From Flavobacterium chryseum (GTDB lineage: Bacteria > Bacteroidota > Bacteroidia > Flavobacteriales > Flavobacteriaceae), in assembly GCF_004362015.1 (NCBI RefSeq), contig NZ_SNWW01000001.1, forward strand, positions 669,288 through 733,287: 64,000 bases of DNA. The letters are read 5' to 3'. Position 1 is the stretch's first letter. Every line of letters begins with the position of its first letter. The translations under genes were made by a program, and so were the position numbers. This document shows, in pieces, positions 27,531 to 36,537 of this stretch. The notes under the pieces are model-generated. The model had not been told where the DNA came from. It searched no databases and saw only the letters and a list, made by a program, of their open reading frames with translations.

Positions 27531-28535
27531 TTAAGGTACTTCAATCTCGTTTACGATTTTGTTGATAATGTCTACAGAAGTAATGTTTTCAGCTTCAGCC
27601 TCGTATGTTATCCCAACTCTGTGACGTAAAACATCATGTACAACGGCACGAACATCTTCTGGAATTACATAACCACGACGTTTGATGAAAGCGTAACATT
27701 TCGCCGCATTGGCTAAATTGATACTTCCACGTGGAGATGCTCCAAAACTAATAAGAGGTTTTAGGTCGGCTAATTTGTACTTTTCAGGGTAACGAGTAGC
27801 AAAGATGATATCTAAGATATATTTTTCAATTTTTTCATCCATATAAACTTCACGAACCGCTTCTTGCGCACGTAAAATTTGCTCAACAGAAACTACCGCA
27901 TTTACTTTTTCGTAAGTTCCTTTTAAGTTTTGACGAATTACAAAACGCTCTTCATCAATTTTTGGATAATCAATTACGGTTTTCAACATAAAACGATCGA
28001 CTTGCGCTTCAGGAAGTTGGTACGTTCCTTCTTGCTCAACAGGGTTTTGAGTGGCAAGTACTAAAAACGGGCGATCTAGTTTGAAAGTCGTATCGCCAAT
28101 AGTAACTTGTTTTTCCTGCATAGCTTCCAGCAAAGCTGACTGAACCTTTGCCGGAGCACGGTTAATCTCATCTGCAAGTACGAAGTTGGCAAAAATTGGT
28201 CCTTTTTTAATCGAAAATTCGTTTGCTTTAATGTTGTAAATCATTGTTCCAACAACATCGGCAGGTAATAAATCAGGAGTAAACTGAATACGGCTGAAAG
28301 AACCTTGCACAGCTTGTGAAAGTGTGTTTATCGCTAAAGTCTTAGCTAATCCGGGAACACCTTCAAGTAAAATATGCCCCTGTCCTAAAAGCCCGATTAA
28401 TAAACGCTCGACCATGTGTTTCTGGCCAACAATAACTTTGTTCATTTCCATTGTAAGAAGGTCTATAAAAGCACTTTCTCTTTCAATTTTTTCATTTATC
28501 GCTCTAATGTCTAAAGTCGTTGTATTTTCTTCCAT
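27531..28535 (-). CDS. MoxR-family AAA+ ATPase
   Basis: 334 residues. Walker A is LLEGVPGLAKT (about 55-65) and Walker B LADEINRAPAKVQSALLEAM. Sensor 1 lies in LATQNPVEQEGTYQLPEAQ and the C-terminal lid has SFGASPRGSINL. The whole is typical of MoxR proteins, which act as chaperone-like ATPases on VWA proteins. It is the first gene of the eight-gene operon moxR, DUF58, BatD-like, batA, batB, batC, batD, batE. The region up to 28758 is divergent from the aldo/keto reductase. Confidence 0.95.
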   Translation of the reverse strand: MEENTTTLDIRAINEKIERESAFIDLLTMEMNKVIVGQKHMVERLLIGLLGQGHILLEGVPGLAKTLAINTLSQAVQGSFSRIQFTPDLLPADVVGTMIYNIKANEFSIKKGPIFANFVLADEINRAPAKVQSALLEAMQEKQVTIGDTTFKLDRPFLVLATQNPVEQEGTYQLPEAQVDRFMLKTVIDYPKIDEERFVIRQNLKGTYEKVNAVVSVEQILRAQEAVREVYMDEKIEKYILDIIFATRYPEKYKLADLKPLISFGASPRGSINLANAAKCYAFIKRRGYVIPEDVRAVVHDVLRHRVGITYEAEAENITSVDIINKIVNEIEVP

Positions 28536-28758
28536 ATAAATATTTTTAAAACCTTTTTGAACCGTTGATTTCTATGCCTAACTTTTGAGAGTGCAAATTG
28601 AATATTTTTTGAGAAGTAAGATGTTAAAGAATGGTTAAAACTTCGACCAATGACCTAATTTTAAGGACGAATTGTGAATCTATTTTTATATTTTTAAGAA
28701 CTTTGGTAAATATGTTTTATAAAAGCATATTTATTACTAGAAATAAAGCATTAAAACT

Positions 28759-29631
28759 ATGAGCAAAACAACATTATCGCCCATAATTTCGGGCACTATG
28801 AATTGGGGAGTTTGGGATAAAAACCTTACAACTAAGGAAATGGAAAACATGATACAACTCTGTATCGAAAACAAAATTACCACTTTTGATCACGCTGATA
28901 TTTACGGAGATTATACTACCGAAGCAGATTTTGGAAAAGCATTTCACAACAGTAAAATTTCACGCGAAAAAATACAATTAATTACCAAATGCGGAATTCA
29001 GCTGGTTACTGAAAACCGTAATAACAAAATTAAACATTACGAATATTCTAAAGATTATATTATTTGGTCTGCTGAAGAATCGCTAAAGAAATTAAAAACA
29101 GATTATGTTGATGTTTTTTTGTTACACAGACCAAGTCCGTTAATGCAGGCTGATGAAATTGCTGAAGCTGTTGAGAAATTAAAATCAGAAGGAAAAATTA
29201 TAGATTTTGGACTTTCAAATTTTACCAATTCACAAACAGAATTAATTCGTCAGAAAACAGAAGTAAGTTTTAATCAGGTACAATTTTCGGCAACACATTA
29301 TGAACCAATGATTGACGGAAGTCTTGATTATATGCAAACGCACGGAATTCGACCATTGTCATGGAATCCGCTTGGAACTGTTTTTAGAGAAGATACCAAG
29401 AAAACACGCCGTTTGAAAAAATTGCTTGCAGATCTAGTTCAAAAATACAGTTTTGGTTCTGATACACTTTTACTTGCCTGGATTTTAAAACATCCAGCCG
29501 GAATTATTCCAATTGCGGGAACAGTAAATATTGCCAGAATTCAATCGTTGATAAAAGCAGTTGAACTAAAATTGGATAAAGAAGACTGGTTTGCAATCTG
29601 GACAGAAAGTATGGGCGACGATGTTGCTTAA
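28759..29631 (+). CDS. aldo/keto reductase (YdhF-like)
   Basis: 290 residues, (beta/alpha)8 fold. The catalytic tetrad is visible: Asp and Tyr in FDHADIYGDY, Lys in LITKCGI and His in FLLHRPSP. The NADP-binding C-terminus has PIAGTVNIARIQSL. The substrate is not predictable. It is followed by an inverted repeat and the SDR gene on the same strand; the two oxidoreductases may be co-transcribed, with a 106-base spacer. Confidence 0.92.
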   Translation: MSKTTLSPIISGTMNWGVWDKNLTTKEMENMIQLCIENKITTFDHADIYGDYTTEADFGKAFHNSKISREKIQLITKCGIQLVTENRNNKIKHYEYSKDYIIWSAEESLKKLKTDYVDVFLLHRPSPLMQADEIAEAVEKLKSEGKIIDFGLSNFTNSQTELIRQKTEVSFNQVQFSATHYEPMIDGSLDYMQTHGIRPLSWNPLGTVFREDTKKTRRLKKLLADLVQKYSFGSDTLLLAWILKHPAGIIPIAGTVNIARIQSLIKAVELKLDKEDWFAIWTESMGDDVA

Positions 29632-29669
29632 AAATGGTAGTCAGGATTTTTAAAATTAAAAATATTTGC

Positions 29670-29718
29670 CACAGATTAAAATGATTTTCACAGATAAGAA
29701 AAATCATTTCAATCTGTG
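29670..29718. repeat. inverted repeat CACAGATT...AATCTGTG
   Basis: CACAGATTAAAATGATTTT is matched by AAAAATCATTTCAATCTGTG across about 11 bases. No T-run follows, so it is probably a dispersed repeat and not a terminator; ACAGATT phrases recur near 62697. Confidence 0.55.
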
Positions 29719-29737
29719 TTAAAAAAACAAAAAAAGA

Positions 29738-30490
29738 ATGAAAAAAACAGTATTAATAACTGGAGCCACAAGCGGAATAGGAAAAGCAACCGCACAAATA
29801 TTGGCCAAAAATAACTTTAAAATTATCCTTTGCGGAAGACGCAAAGACCGTTTAGCCGAACTTGAAAAAGAACTTTCGATTTTTACAGAAGTACATTCAT
29901 TGTCTTTTGACGTTCGCGATAAAAATGCTGTTTTACAAAACATTAATGCATTACCAGCAGAATTTTCAGAAATCGACGTTTTAATTAATAACGCTGGAAA
30001 TGCGCATGGTTTAGATCCGATTCAAACAGGAGATTTAGACGATTGGGACGCTATGATTGACATAAACGTAAAAGGACTTTTATATGTTTCTAAAGCTGTA
30101 ATTCCGAAAATGACCGAAAGAAAATCGGGTCATATTATTAATATTGGATCAACGGCTGCCAAAGAAGTTTATCCAAACGGGAATGTATATTGTGGTTCAA
30201 AACATGCAGTTGATGCAATTACAGCAGGAATGCGAATTGACCTAAATCCATTCGGAATTAGAGTTGCAGGAATTCATCCCGGAATGGTTGCAACAGAATT
30301 TAGTGAAGTACGTTTTAAAGGAGATGTTGACAGAGCGTCAAATGTATATAAAGGATTCGATCCGCTCCAGGCAGAAGATATTGCAGATATTATTCATTTT
30401 GTGGTTTCAAGACCGTATCATGTAAATATTGCTGATTTGGTTGTAATGAGTACGGCACAAGCCTCATCGACAATAGTTAAAAGAGACTAG
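29738..30490 (+). CDS. short-chain dehydrogenase/reductase, classical SDR
   Basis: 250 residues. The NAD(P) motif is [12 protein letters not shown] (7-18). The structural NNAG is at about 85-88 and the catalytic Ser/Tyr/Lys lie in INIGSTAA and VYCGSKHA. A basic residue after strand 2 (CGRRKDRL) favours NADPH. It resembles YdfG-type 3-hydroxy acid dehydrogenases, but the substrate is not certain. Upstream is the aldo/keto reductase; downstream are TCTAAGAAGTCTAA repeats before an AlbA_2 gene. Confidence 0.93.
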   Translation: MKKTVLITGATSGIGKATAQILAKNNFKIILCGRRKDRLAELEKELSIFTEVHSLSFDVRDKNAVLQNINALPAEFSEIDVLINNAGNAHGLDPIQTGDLDDWDAMIDINVKGLLYVSKAVIPKMTERKSGHIINIGSTAAKEVYPNGNVYCGSKHAVDAITAGMRIDLNPFGIRVAGIHPGMVATEFSEVRFKGDVDRASNVYKGFDPLQAEDIADIIHFVVSRPYHVNIADLVVMSTAQASSTIVKRD

Positions 30491-30509
30491 CGTAGATTTT
30501 TAGACTAAC

Positions 30510-30609
30510 TTAGACTTCTTAGATTAAAGTTTATATATTCTAAACAATCTAAGAAGTCTAAAATCTAAAATCCAACAGTCTAAGAAGTCTAATAATCTAA
30601 GAAGTCTAA
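30510..30609. repeat. AATCTAAGAAGTCTAA repeat array with a perfect inverted pair
   Basis: The 16-mer occurs inverted at 30510-30525 and direct at 30546-30561 and 30594-30609, with a variant at 30577. The first two form a perfect 16-base stem with a 20-base loop. It lies just before the AlbA_2 gene start at 30615. Confidence 0.8.
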
Positions 30610-30614
30610 AATAA

Positions 30615-31751
30615 ATGATCAACAAACGTCTTTTAATAAAAAATCTTCTTGCTCATAATGACGAGAGCAGTTTTTATGATAAAAAAAGACAGTTGAATTT
30701 GCATACGCGCGAAGGAAAAGGAAAGTTTTTGAAACATATTTGTGCGTTATCGAATTCAAATCCAACCAATAATTCTTATATCGTTGTTGGGGTAGAAGAT
30801 CAGGATAATGAAATAGTGGGAGATGATTTTTTTGATGATAGCAGAATTCAGAATCTCGTTAATGCTTTTTTAGAAAATCCGCCTAAAATTCAATACGAAA
30901 ATGTGCCGTTTCCTAATCTTCCAAAAGATAAAGTAATTGGATTAGTTACGATTAAACCCAAAAATAAAACCTCTTATTTTAAAAAAGGCATTCACACCAT
31001 TCTTGCTAATAGCGTTTTTATAAGGCGTGGCAGTAATTCTGTTCCCGTTGAAGGTGAAATCGAGAAAAATTATCAAAATATTGAAACTGTTATTGGAATC
31101 GAAAATAGTTCCAGAAACAGTATTCAGTATACGCTTGACGGCGTGATCGATTTTATGAATTTCAGGCACAAAGACATGTCGCCTAAATATTATGTTTTTA
31201 AAGAATTATTCGTGATTTGCTGGGCAGGAGTTCCTAAAAAATCCCGGGAAACTACTTTTTTATCTCGTGTTGATATTGAGTTAATCAACGAACAAATTAA
31301 ACTTTTTTATTCTGCTCAGGATGTTGTAACTATTGTTTTTGATGAAGATAGTTTTACGATTACAGAATATGTTCCGCTTGGGTTAAATGACAAAACAAGT
31401 TATTATCCTCTCGAAGAGCAAAAAATTCACTTTTTTGATAATGGTTATTACAAAATTGATCGTAAAATGCTTTTTCAGCCGCCAGAATTCAATAAGCGAA
31501 TGCTGTATCATATTTACAATTCGAATATTGCATTGCTTCAAAAACTGCAAAAAGGATTGGCCTTATCTGATCGGGAAGCAATTGATTTAGAAAATCTTCC
31601 TTCGACTTTTATGATTTGTCACCTCAATGGTTTTGATGAAGCCAAACAAAAACTTATTGACTCAAAAGCACTTTTAAAACCTTTTCCGCAAGTGTATATG
31701 TCTTTTAAGGAAGCTTTACGAATTTTGCGAAAAATGAAATACGATTTTTGA
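30615..31751 (+). CDS. AlbA_2/Schlafen-type putative nucleic-acid-binding protein
   Basis: 378 residues. The N-terminal 150 residues fit the AlbA_2 (Schlafen-like, divergent AAA-4) domain: FYDKKRQLNLHTREGKGKFL, LSNSNPTNNSYIVVGVEDQ and VFIRRGSNSVPVE. The C-terminal 220 residues (DVVTIVFDEDSFTITEYVPLG and after) are of no family I know. Bacterial AlbA_2 proteins are often predicted transcription regulators or occur in defence and toxin loci; none of that context is seen here. Intergenic repeats lie on both sides, so it may be an accessory gene. Confidence 0.75.
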   Translation: MINKRLLIKNLLAHNDESSFYDKKRQLNLHTREGKGKFLKHICALSNSNPTNNSYIVVGVEDQDNEIVGDDFFDDSRIQNLVNAFLENPPKIQYENVPFPNLPKDKVIGLVTIKPKNKTSYFKKGIHTILANSVFIRRGSNSVPVEGEIEKNYQNIETVIGIENSSRNSIQYTLDGVIDFMNFRHKDMSPKYYVFKELFVICWAGVPKKSRETTFLSRVDIELINEQIKLFYSAQDVVTIVFDEDSFTITEYVPLGLNDKTSYYPLEEQKIHFFDNGYYKIDRKMLFQPPEFNKRMLYHIYNSNIALLQKLQKGLALSDREAIDLENLPSTFMICHLNGFDEAKQKLIDSKALLKPFPQVYMSFKEALRILRKMKYDF

Positions 31752-31754
31752 GGA

Positions 31755-31850
31755 AGGTACTAAGGTGCTAAGGTTCAAAGGTACAAAGGTTTTTTGTAGA
31801 GGCGCACAGCAGTGCGTCTAACTTAAAGGAACAAAGGCTTTTATCTAAAT
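31755..31850. repeat. degenerate AAGGTNCTAAGG repeat with a REP-like palindrome
   Basis: AAGGTACTAAGGTGCTAAGG-like phrases repeat every 8-12 bases at 31754-31790. Then TAGAGGCGCACAGCAGTGCGTCTA (31797-31820) is a short, GC-richer palindrome, and AAAGGAACAAAGG closes it. No ORF is present. Confidence 0.7.
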
Positions 31851-31860
31851 TCAAATAAAA

Positions 31861-32604
31861 TCATTTATACAATAAATACTTACTGACTTTGGCATACGGA
31901 AAAAGTAATTCTTTTGGACCATCGGCATACGACGCTGCTTCATATGAGTTGTAATATAAAAGCAAGCCGTCTTTGGTAAAAAAGATGTTTTGTGGCAATT
32001 GGAATTTATCATTTTCGAACATTAATCCAGTTGCGTTAATATTTGATTTTTGTGGAATTTTATATTTTGAACGAAATTCTTTTTCGGCGAAAGCCTTAAA
32101 TTCTTTTTCGCTTTTAAATAATTGATCATTAAAAATAGTTTTTCCGGTTTTTGGATTGAATAATAAAGAGCGGAAACCCTGATAACCGTGAGCTCCGCCG
32201 GTAAAAGTGTAATGATCGATTTTTATATTGATGATTTGGTCAGATTCAAATTCCAGATTCCCTTTAATTTTGCCTTCCCAACCATAGGTTTCAGTTGGAA
32301 ATTTTTTATGCATTTCTTCATAAGAGGCAATAAAAGAAGTTGTTAACGCATCGTAATCTTTTACTTTTAATGGATTTTCTCCAAAATAAACAATTTCTTC
32401 TATGACAGAAAATATTTTTTTGTTGATACTATCTGAAACAACAGGAATATTTTTTGCAACAGGAATTTCGATCGTAATTTGCGGGCACTCTTTTTTGCAG
32501 GGAATGCTTGATTTTTTGTTAAACGTTTCATTTTCAAATGAAAGCTCTTTGCTACAACTTGTAAATATTACAAACAAAAGGACTAAAAAACGATAATGTT
32601 TCAT
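31861..32604 (-). CDS. DUF4163/DUF3298 (PdaC/RsiV-like) lipoprotein
   Basis: I start at the ATG at 32604, giving the lipoprotein signal MKHYRFLVLLFVIFTSCSK with the lipid-bearing Cys at 17; eight upstream residues in the frame precede it and are unneeded. About 247 residues. It has the DUF4163 region with IPVAKNIPVVSDSINKKIF, then TFTGGAHGYQGFRSLLFNP and, in DUF3298, DGLLLYYNSYEAASYADGP. These two domains are found together in RsiV and PdaC-like proteins. The role here is unknown: no sigma factor or deacetylase domain accompanies it. It is divergent from the cystathionine synthase gene. Confidence 0.8.
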   Translation of the reverse strand: MKHYRFLVLLFVIFTSCSKELSFENETFNKKSSIPCKKECPQITIEIPVAKNIPVVSDSINKKIFSVIEEIVYFGENPLKVKDYDALTTSFIASYEEMHKKFPTETYGWEGKIKGNLEFESDQIINIKIDHYTFTGGAHGYQGFRSLLFNPKTGKTIFNDQLFKSEKEFKAFAEKEFRSKYKIPQKSNINATGLMFENDKFQLPQNIFFTKDGLLLYYNSYEAASYADGPKELLFPYAKVSKYLLYK

Positions 32605-32667
32605 ATCTAAAGTGTTAATTATATACAAAGGTAAGAAGTTGTTTCAGGATTAAAATAAATTAAACGG

Positions 32668-32675
32668 TAAATTTG
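32668..32675 (+). promoter_or_regulatory. -7 promoter box TAAATTTG for the cystathionine synthase/lyase gene
   Basis: TAAATTTG fits TAnnTTTG and lies 33 bases before the start codon. No -33 TTG is at the right distance, so only half the promoter is supported. Confidence 0.45.
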
Positions 32676-32708
32676 TACTCTAAATAAGAGTTTTAAAAAC
32701 GTAACTAT

Positions 32709-33851
32709 ATGAAATTCAATACTAAAGTGATACACGGTGGTCAGCATCATGATCCAAGTACGGGAGCAGTAATGCCTCCGGTTTATCAAACTTCAACTTA
32801 TATTCAAACAAGTCCGGGACAACCTTTGGGAGATTATGAATACAGCAGAGCTTCAAACCCAACACGTACAGCATTAGAAAATGCTTTGGCCAGTATCGAA
32901 AATGGTACTCGCGGATTGGCTTTTTCATCTGGATTGGCAGCAACAGATTGCATTTTAAGATCGTTTAAAGCTGGAGACGAAGTTATTGCCATGGATGATT
33001 TATATGGTGGAACTTATAGAATGTTTTCCAGAGTTTATAAAGATTCAGGAATTAAATTTCATTTTGTTGATATGACTGATATTGCAAAATTGAAAGCATT
33101 AATCAACGAAAACACAAAACTGATTTGGGTTGAAACACCAACCAATCCTTTAATGAAATTGGCTGATATTGAGGAAATTTCAAAAATAACGAAAGAGAAG
33201 AAAATCTGGCTTGCTGTAGATAATACTTTTGCAACACCTTATTTGCAAAAACCTCTGGATTTAGGAGCTGATATTGTGATGCACTCGGCTACAAAATATT
33301 TAGGAGGACATTCTGATGTTATTGCAGGAGCTTTAATTGTAAAAGACGAAGCTTTAGGAGAACAATTGCACTTTCAACAATTTGCAACTGGAGCAACACT
33401 TGGACCAATGGATAGCTTTTTGGTTTTAAGAGGAATCAAAACGCTTTCGTTAAGAGTGCAGAGACATTGTGAAAACGGAGAAAAAGTGGTAGAGTATTTA
33501 ACAAAACATCCAAAAATAAAAACAGTTTATTATCCTGGATTACCAAGTCATCCGTTTCATGAAATTGCTAAAAAGCAAATGAAGGCTTTTGGAGGAATGG
33601 TTTCTTTTACTTTTGCTTCGGGCAAAAAAGAAGATTCGATTGCGTTTTTAGAAAAATTGAAAGTTTTTACTTTGGCAGAATCATTAGGAGGTGTTGAATC
33701 ACTGGCAAATCATCCGGCTTTAATGACGCACGCTTCTATTCCTGCAGACAAAAGAGCAGAAGTTGGTATTACCGATGATCTTGTTCGATTAAGCGTTGGT
33801 ATCGAAGATGCCGAAGATTTAATAGCCGATATAGAACAGGCTTTGGCATAA
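32709..33851 (+). CDS. cystathionine gamma-synthase / gamma-lyase family PLP enzyme
   Basis: 380 residues, Cys/Met-metabolism PLP fold type I. The PLP Lys is in MHSATKYLGGHSDVI (Lys near residue 200). YEYSRASNPTR and SSGLAATDCILRSF bind phosphate and cofactor, and VDNTFATPYLQ holds the conserved Asp. GVESLANHPALMTHASIP and VRLSVGIED close it. Sequence alone does not separate synthase (O-acyl-homoserine plus Cys) from gamma-lyase; Flavobacterium annotations use both. It is monocistronic with a repeat-derived terminator. Confidence 0.9.
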   Translation: MKFNTKVIHGGQHHDPSTGAVMPPVYQTSTYIQTSPGQPLGDYEYSRASNPTRTALENALASIENGTRGLAFSSGLAATDCILRSFKAGDEVIAMDDLYGGTYRMFSRVYKDSGIKFHFVDMTDIAKLKALINENTKLIWVETPTNPLMKLADIEEISKITKEKKIWLAVDNTFATPYLQKPLDLGADIVMHSATKYLGGHSDVIAGALIVKDEALGEQLHFQQFATGATLGPMDSFLVLRGIKTLSLRVQRHCENGEKVVEYLTKHPKIKTVYYPGLPSHPFHEIAKKQMKAFGGMVSFTFASGKKEDSIAFLEKLKVFTLAESLGGVESLANHPALMTHASIPADKRAEVGITDDLVRLSVGIEDAEDLIADIEQALA

Positions 33852-33864
33852 AAATAATTCCAAA

Positions 33865-33916
33865 TAAAAAATCCCAAACTCCAAAATGATAAAATTGGAA
33901 TTTGGGATTTTTTTTA
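33865..33916. terminator. bidirectional terminator, repeat-derived
   Basis: AAAAAATCCCAAA pairs with TTTGGGATTTTTTT. The outer 20 bases on each side match the terminator at 18955-19002 almost exactly; only the inner loop differs. Confidence 0.85.
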
Positions 33917-33928
33917 TTTTAGATCTAT

Positions 33929-34720
33929 TTAAAATTCTAAATAATAAACATATCCAACGTTGAACCAGAATTGCCAATCGTTTGATTTGTTTTCTGTGTA
34001 AATATCTTTATTTGCATTTATACCATCAATCCAATCAGAAGTAAAGGCCTGAAAACGTCCTTCGACCATCAAATCGCTCATCTCAGATAATTTGTAATGT
34101 ATTCCTAATCCTGTAAGAATAGATAAAGCAACTCCATTTTCATTAGAAAACCCAAACTGACGTCCGTCAGAAGGAGTTAAATATTTTGGATAAGTTACAG
34201 CAGGATCTCCTAATTGTCCTAGTGATGAACTAACCTTTGTAGAATAAAAACTTCCTGCAAGTCCTAAACTTACATAAGGGCTGAATGCGCCAGTAGTATT
34301 TTCGAAATCATGTATTTTCATGAAAGAAAACTCTAATTGAGATCCAATATTTATTACAGTAGAACTTCCTTTCATTGCTCTAAGTTGCAAAACAGCCAAT
34401 GTAGGCGGTGTTTTTTCAACCCATTCTCCAAAATTTTGAAGATTGACTTTACTAAATGATAATTCTGTTCTAACTTTAAAGTGCTCTGTAAAGAAACTTT
34501 CTCTATTGTTATTTGCAGAAAAATTTAAAAAGTGAACAATTCCTACACCAAAACCTGTGTTTCCAAGATTGGTGTCCAAATTATGTCTTTCGCCATAATC
34601 TGATTGAAGTGCAACAGGACCGAAAATTATTCCTACTTCGTGTGCCAAATCGCCTTGAGCCAGTGACATTGTAGAAATACCAAAAGTGGCGAATAATGTG
34701 AGTATTATAGGTTTAAGCAT
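33929..34720 (-). CDS. outer-membrane beta-barrel protein, Flavobacteriaceae family
   Basis: 263 residues. The signal peptide ends at SLAQ (residue 21). The rest alternates polar and hydrophobic residues and ends with an aromatic Phe (VGYVYYLEF), as in outer-membrane barrels. The start HEVGIIFGPVALQSDYGER matches my memory of what PGAP names the THC0290_0291 family, a Flavobacteriaceae group of unknown role. Only the fold class is certain. It is monocistronic and ends at the shared terminator. Confidence 0.7.
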   Translation of the reverse strand: MLKPIILTLFATFGISTMSLAQGDLAHEVGIIFGPVALQSDYGERHNLDTNLGNTGFGVGIVHFLNFSANNNRESFFTEHFKVRTELSFSKVNLQNFGEWVEKTPPTLAVLQLRAMKGSSTVINIGSQLEFSFMKIHDFENTTGAFSPYVSLGLAGSFYSTKVSSSLGQLGDPAVTYPKYLTPSDGRQFGFSNENGVALSILTGLGIHYKLSEMSDLMVEGRFQAFTSDWIDGINANKDIYTENKSNDWQFWFNVGYVYYLEF

Positions 34721-35065
34721 AGTTTGGGGCTTAGAAAATCATGGCAAATATATAAAAAACATGTACGATTCAAAATATAATATTAACGTATTAGAAAATA
34801 ACTAGCAAAATACTTAATTTGTTAACTTTAATTATGATGTTTTGATGTAAAGTAGAACGTGTAAAATGGTATATTTAGTATTGTTTGAAAAAAATATAAT
34901 TCATCATTCAGATTGTAAAAAAAATAACATTCGATTAGCATTTTGTTATATCTTTGTGTGTTAAAATATATGAATATATTTCAAAGCGAAAACGTTTTCT
35001 TAAACGTATTTCCTTATACGAATGAGCAAAAATTAAGATAATTTACTTGAATAATTTATTTAAAA
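34721..35065. promoter_or_regulatory. gdhA upstream region with -7 box at 34949-34956
   Basis: 345 bases divergent between the barrel gene and gdhA. TATCTTTG at 34949-34956 is followed by GTGTG and a 110-base AT-rich leader before the gdhA ATG, long enough for post-transcriptional control. I see no TTG -33 element at the right spacing, no clear hairpin and no ORF. The stretch 34770-34920 shows nothing specific. Confidence 0.45.
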
Positions 35066-36409
35066 ATGGAACATAAAATAAATGAGTTTATGGCTCTTGT
35101 AGAGTCGAAAAATCCAAACGAGCCGGAATTTCTTCAAGCCGTTAGAGAATTTGCAGAAACGGTAATTCCATTTATCGCAGAGCGAAAAAAATACGACGGA
35201 AAAAACCTACTTCTTAGAATAGCAGAGCCAGAGCGCTCAATAATATTCAGAGTTCCATGGGTAGATGATAAAGGAGAAATAATTGTTAACAGAGGATTTA
35301 GAATTCAGATGAACTCAGCAATTGGTCCTTATAAAGGAGGAATTAGATTTCACCATACAGTAAATTTATCTGTTTTAAAATTTCTTGCATTCGAACAAGT
35401 TTTTAAAAATAGTTTAACAACACTTCCTATGGGAGGTGGAAAAGGAGGTTCTGATTTTGATCCTGAAGGAAAATCTGATGGAGAAATCATGCGTTTTTGT
35501 CAATCATTTATGACTGAATTATGCCGTCATATTGGTCCTGATTTAGATGTACCTGCCGGAGATATTGGTGTTGGTGCAAGAGAAATTGGGTATTTATTCG
35601 GTCAATACAAAAGAATCAGAAATGAATTTACTGGTGTTTTAACCGGTAAAGGACTTGCATACGGAGGTTCACTTATCAGACCAGAAGCTACAGGATACGG
35701 AGTTGTTTATTTTACAGATCAAATGTTACGTACTATCGGACATGAGATTAAAGGTAAAAGAGTAGCAATTTCAGGATTTGGAAACGTGGCTTGGGGCGTT
35801 GCTTTAAAAATAAATGAATTAGGAGGGAAAGTAGTTACTATTTCTGGCCCTGATGGTTATATTTATGATGAAGAAGGAATTTCTGGAGAAAAAATCGAGC
35901 ATATGGTAGAAATGAGAGCAACTGGTGATAACAGAGCCGAAGTTTATACTCATAAATATCCAAATGCTGTTTTTCATAAAGGAAAAAGCCCTTGGGAAGT
36001 AAAAGTTGATATTGCTATTCCGTGCGCTACTCAAAATGAATTAACTGGAGAAGATGCTAAAAAATTAATTGATAATGGTGTTTTATGTGTAACAGAAGCT
36101 GCTAACATGCCTTCGACATTAGATGCTATTAAATTATTTTTAGATAATAAAGTTTTATTTGCACCAGGAAAAGCTGCAAATGCTGGTGGAGTTGCTGCAT
36201 CTGGACTTGAAATGACACAAAACTCTATTCGTCTAAACTGGACAAGTGAAGAAGTAGATTTGAGATTAAAAGATATCATGGTTGGAATTCACAACCAATG
36301 TAAAAAATACGGTGCCGGAGAAGATGGTTATGTAAACTACGTAAAAGGAGCTAACATTGCCGGATTTGTTAAAGTTGCTGATGCTATGCTTGCGCAAGGT
36401 GTAGTATAA
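35066..36409 (+). CDS. gdhA: glutamate dehydrogenase (hexameric, probably NADP-specific)
   Basis: 447 residues, the size of the 50-kDa hexameric class. The catalytic region is FKNSLTTLPMGGGKGGSDFD (substrate Lys) with DVPAGDIGVGAREIGYL following. The Rossmann motif is ISGFGNVAWGVALK and the C-terminus has FAPGKAANAGGVAASGLEM. It makes glutamate from 2-oxoglutarate and ammonium, or the reverse. The dinucleotide preference is inferred from class and length. It has a long leader, and a terminator 20 bases after the stop. Confidence 0.96.
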   Translation: MEHKINEFMALVESKNPNEPEFLQAVREFAETVIPFIAERKKYDGKNLLLRIAEPERSIIFRVPWVDDKGEIIVNRGFRIQMNSAIGPYKGGIRFHHTVNLSVLKFLAFEQVFKNSLTTLPMGGGKGGSDFDPEGKSDGEIMRFCQSFMTELCRHIGPDLDVPAGDIGVGAREIGYLFGQYKRIRNEFTGVLTGKGLAYGGSLIRPEATGYGVVYFTDQMLRTIGHEIKGKRVAISGFGNVAWGVALKINELGGKVVTISGPDGYIYDEEGISGEKIEHMVEMRATGDNRAEVYTHKYPNAVFHKGKSPWEVKVDIAIPCATQNELTGEDAKKLIDNGVLCVTEAANMPSTLDAIKLFLDNKVLFAPGKAANAGGVAASGLEMTQNSIRLNWTSEEVDLRLKDIMVGIHNQCKKYGAGEDGYVNYVKGANIAGFVKVADAMLAQGVV

Positions 36410-36427
36410 TATTTTAATATAATTTAA

Positions 36428-36469
36428 AGATGCCTTCATTTGTCGTAAGATAAATAGAAGGCATTTTTT
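36428..36469 (+). terminator. gdhA terminator
   Basis: ATGCCTTC pairs with GAAGGCAT over a 19-base loop and T6 follows. Confidence 0.8.
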
Positions 36470-36508
36470 ATTTACAAAAGAACAAAATTCAAATACTTTC
36501 GTTTGTAG

Positions 36509-36516
36509 TATATTTG
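36509..36516 (+). promoter_or_regulatory. -7 promoter box TATATTTG for porZ-recO
   Basis: TATATTTG fits the consensus and sits 21 bases before the porZ start. A second candidate, TACTTTCG, is at 36494. No -33 element was found. Confidence 0.4.
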
Positions 36517-36537
36517 TCTATCTGAATTACATATAAT

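Noticed and set aside
29504..29707. 67-codon minus-strand frame after the aldo/keto reductase
   Set aside because: It runs over the end of the reductase gene and the inverted repeat; no family features.
34721..35065. Possible riboswitch in the long gdhA leader
   Set aside because: I see no conserved riboswitch core or strong stem; only a -7 box and AT-rich sequence.
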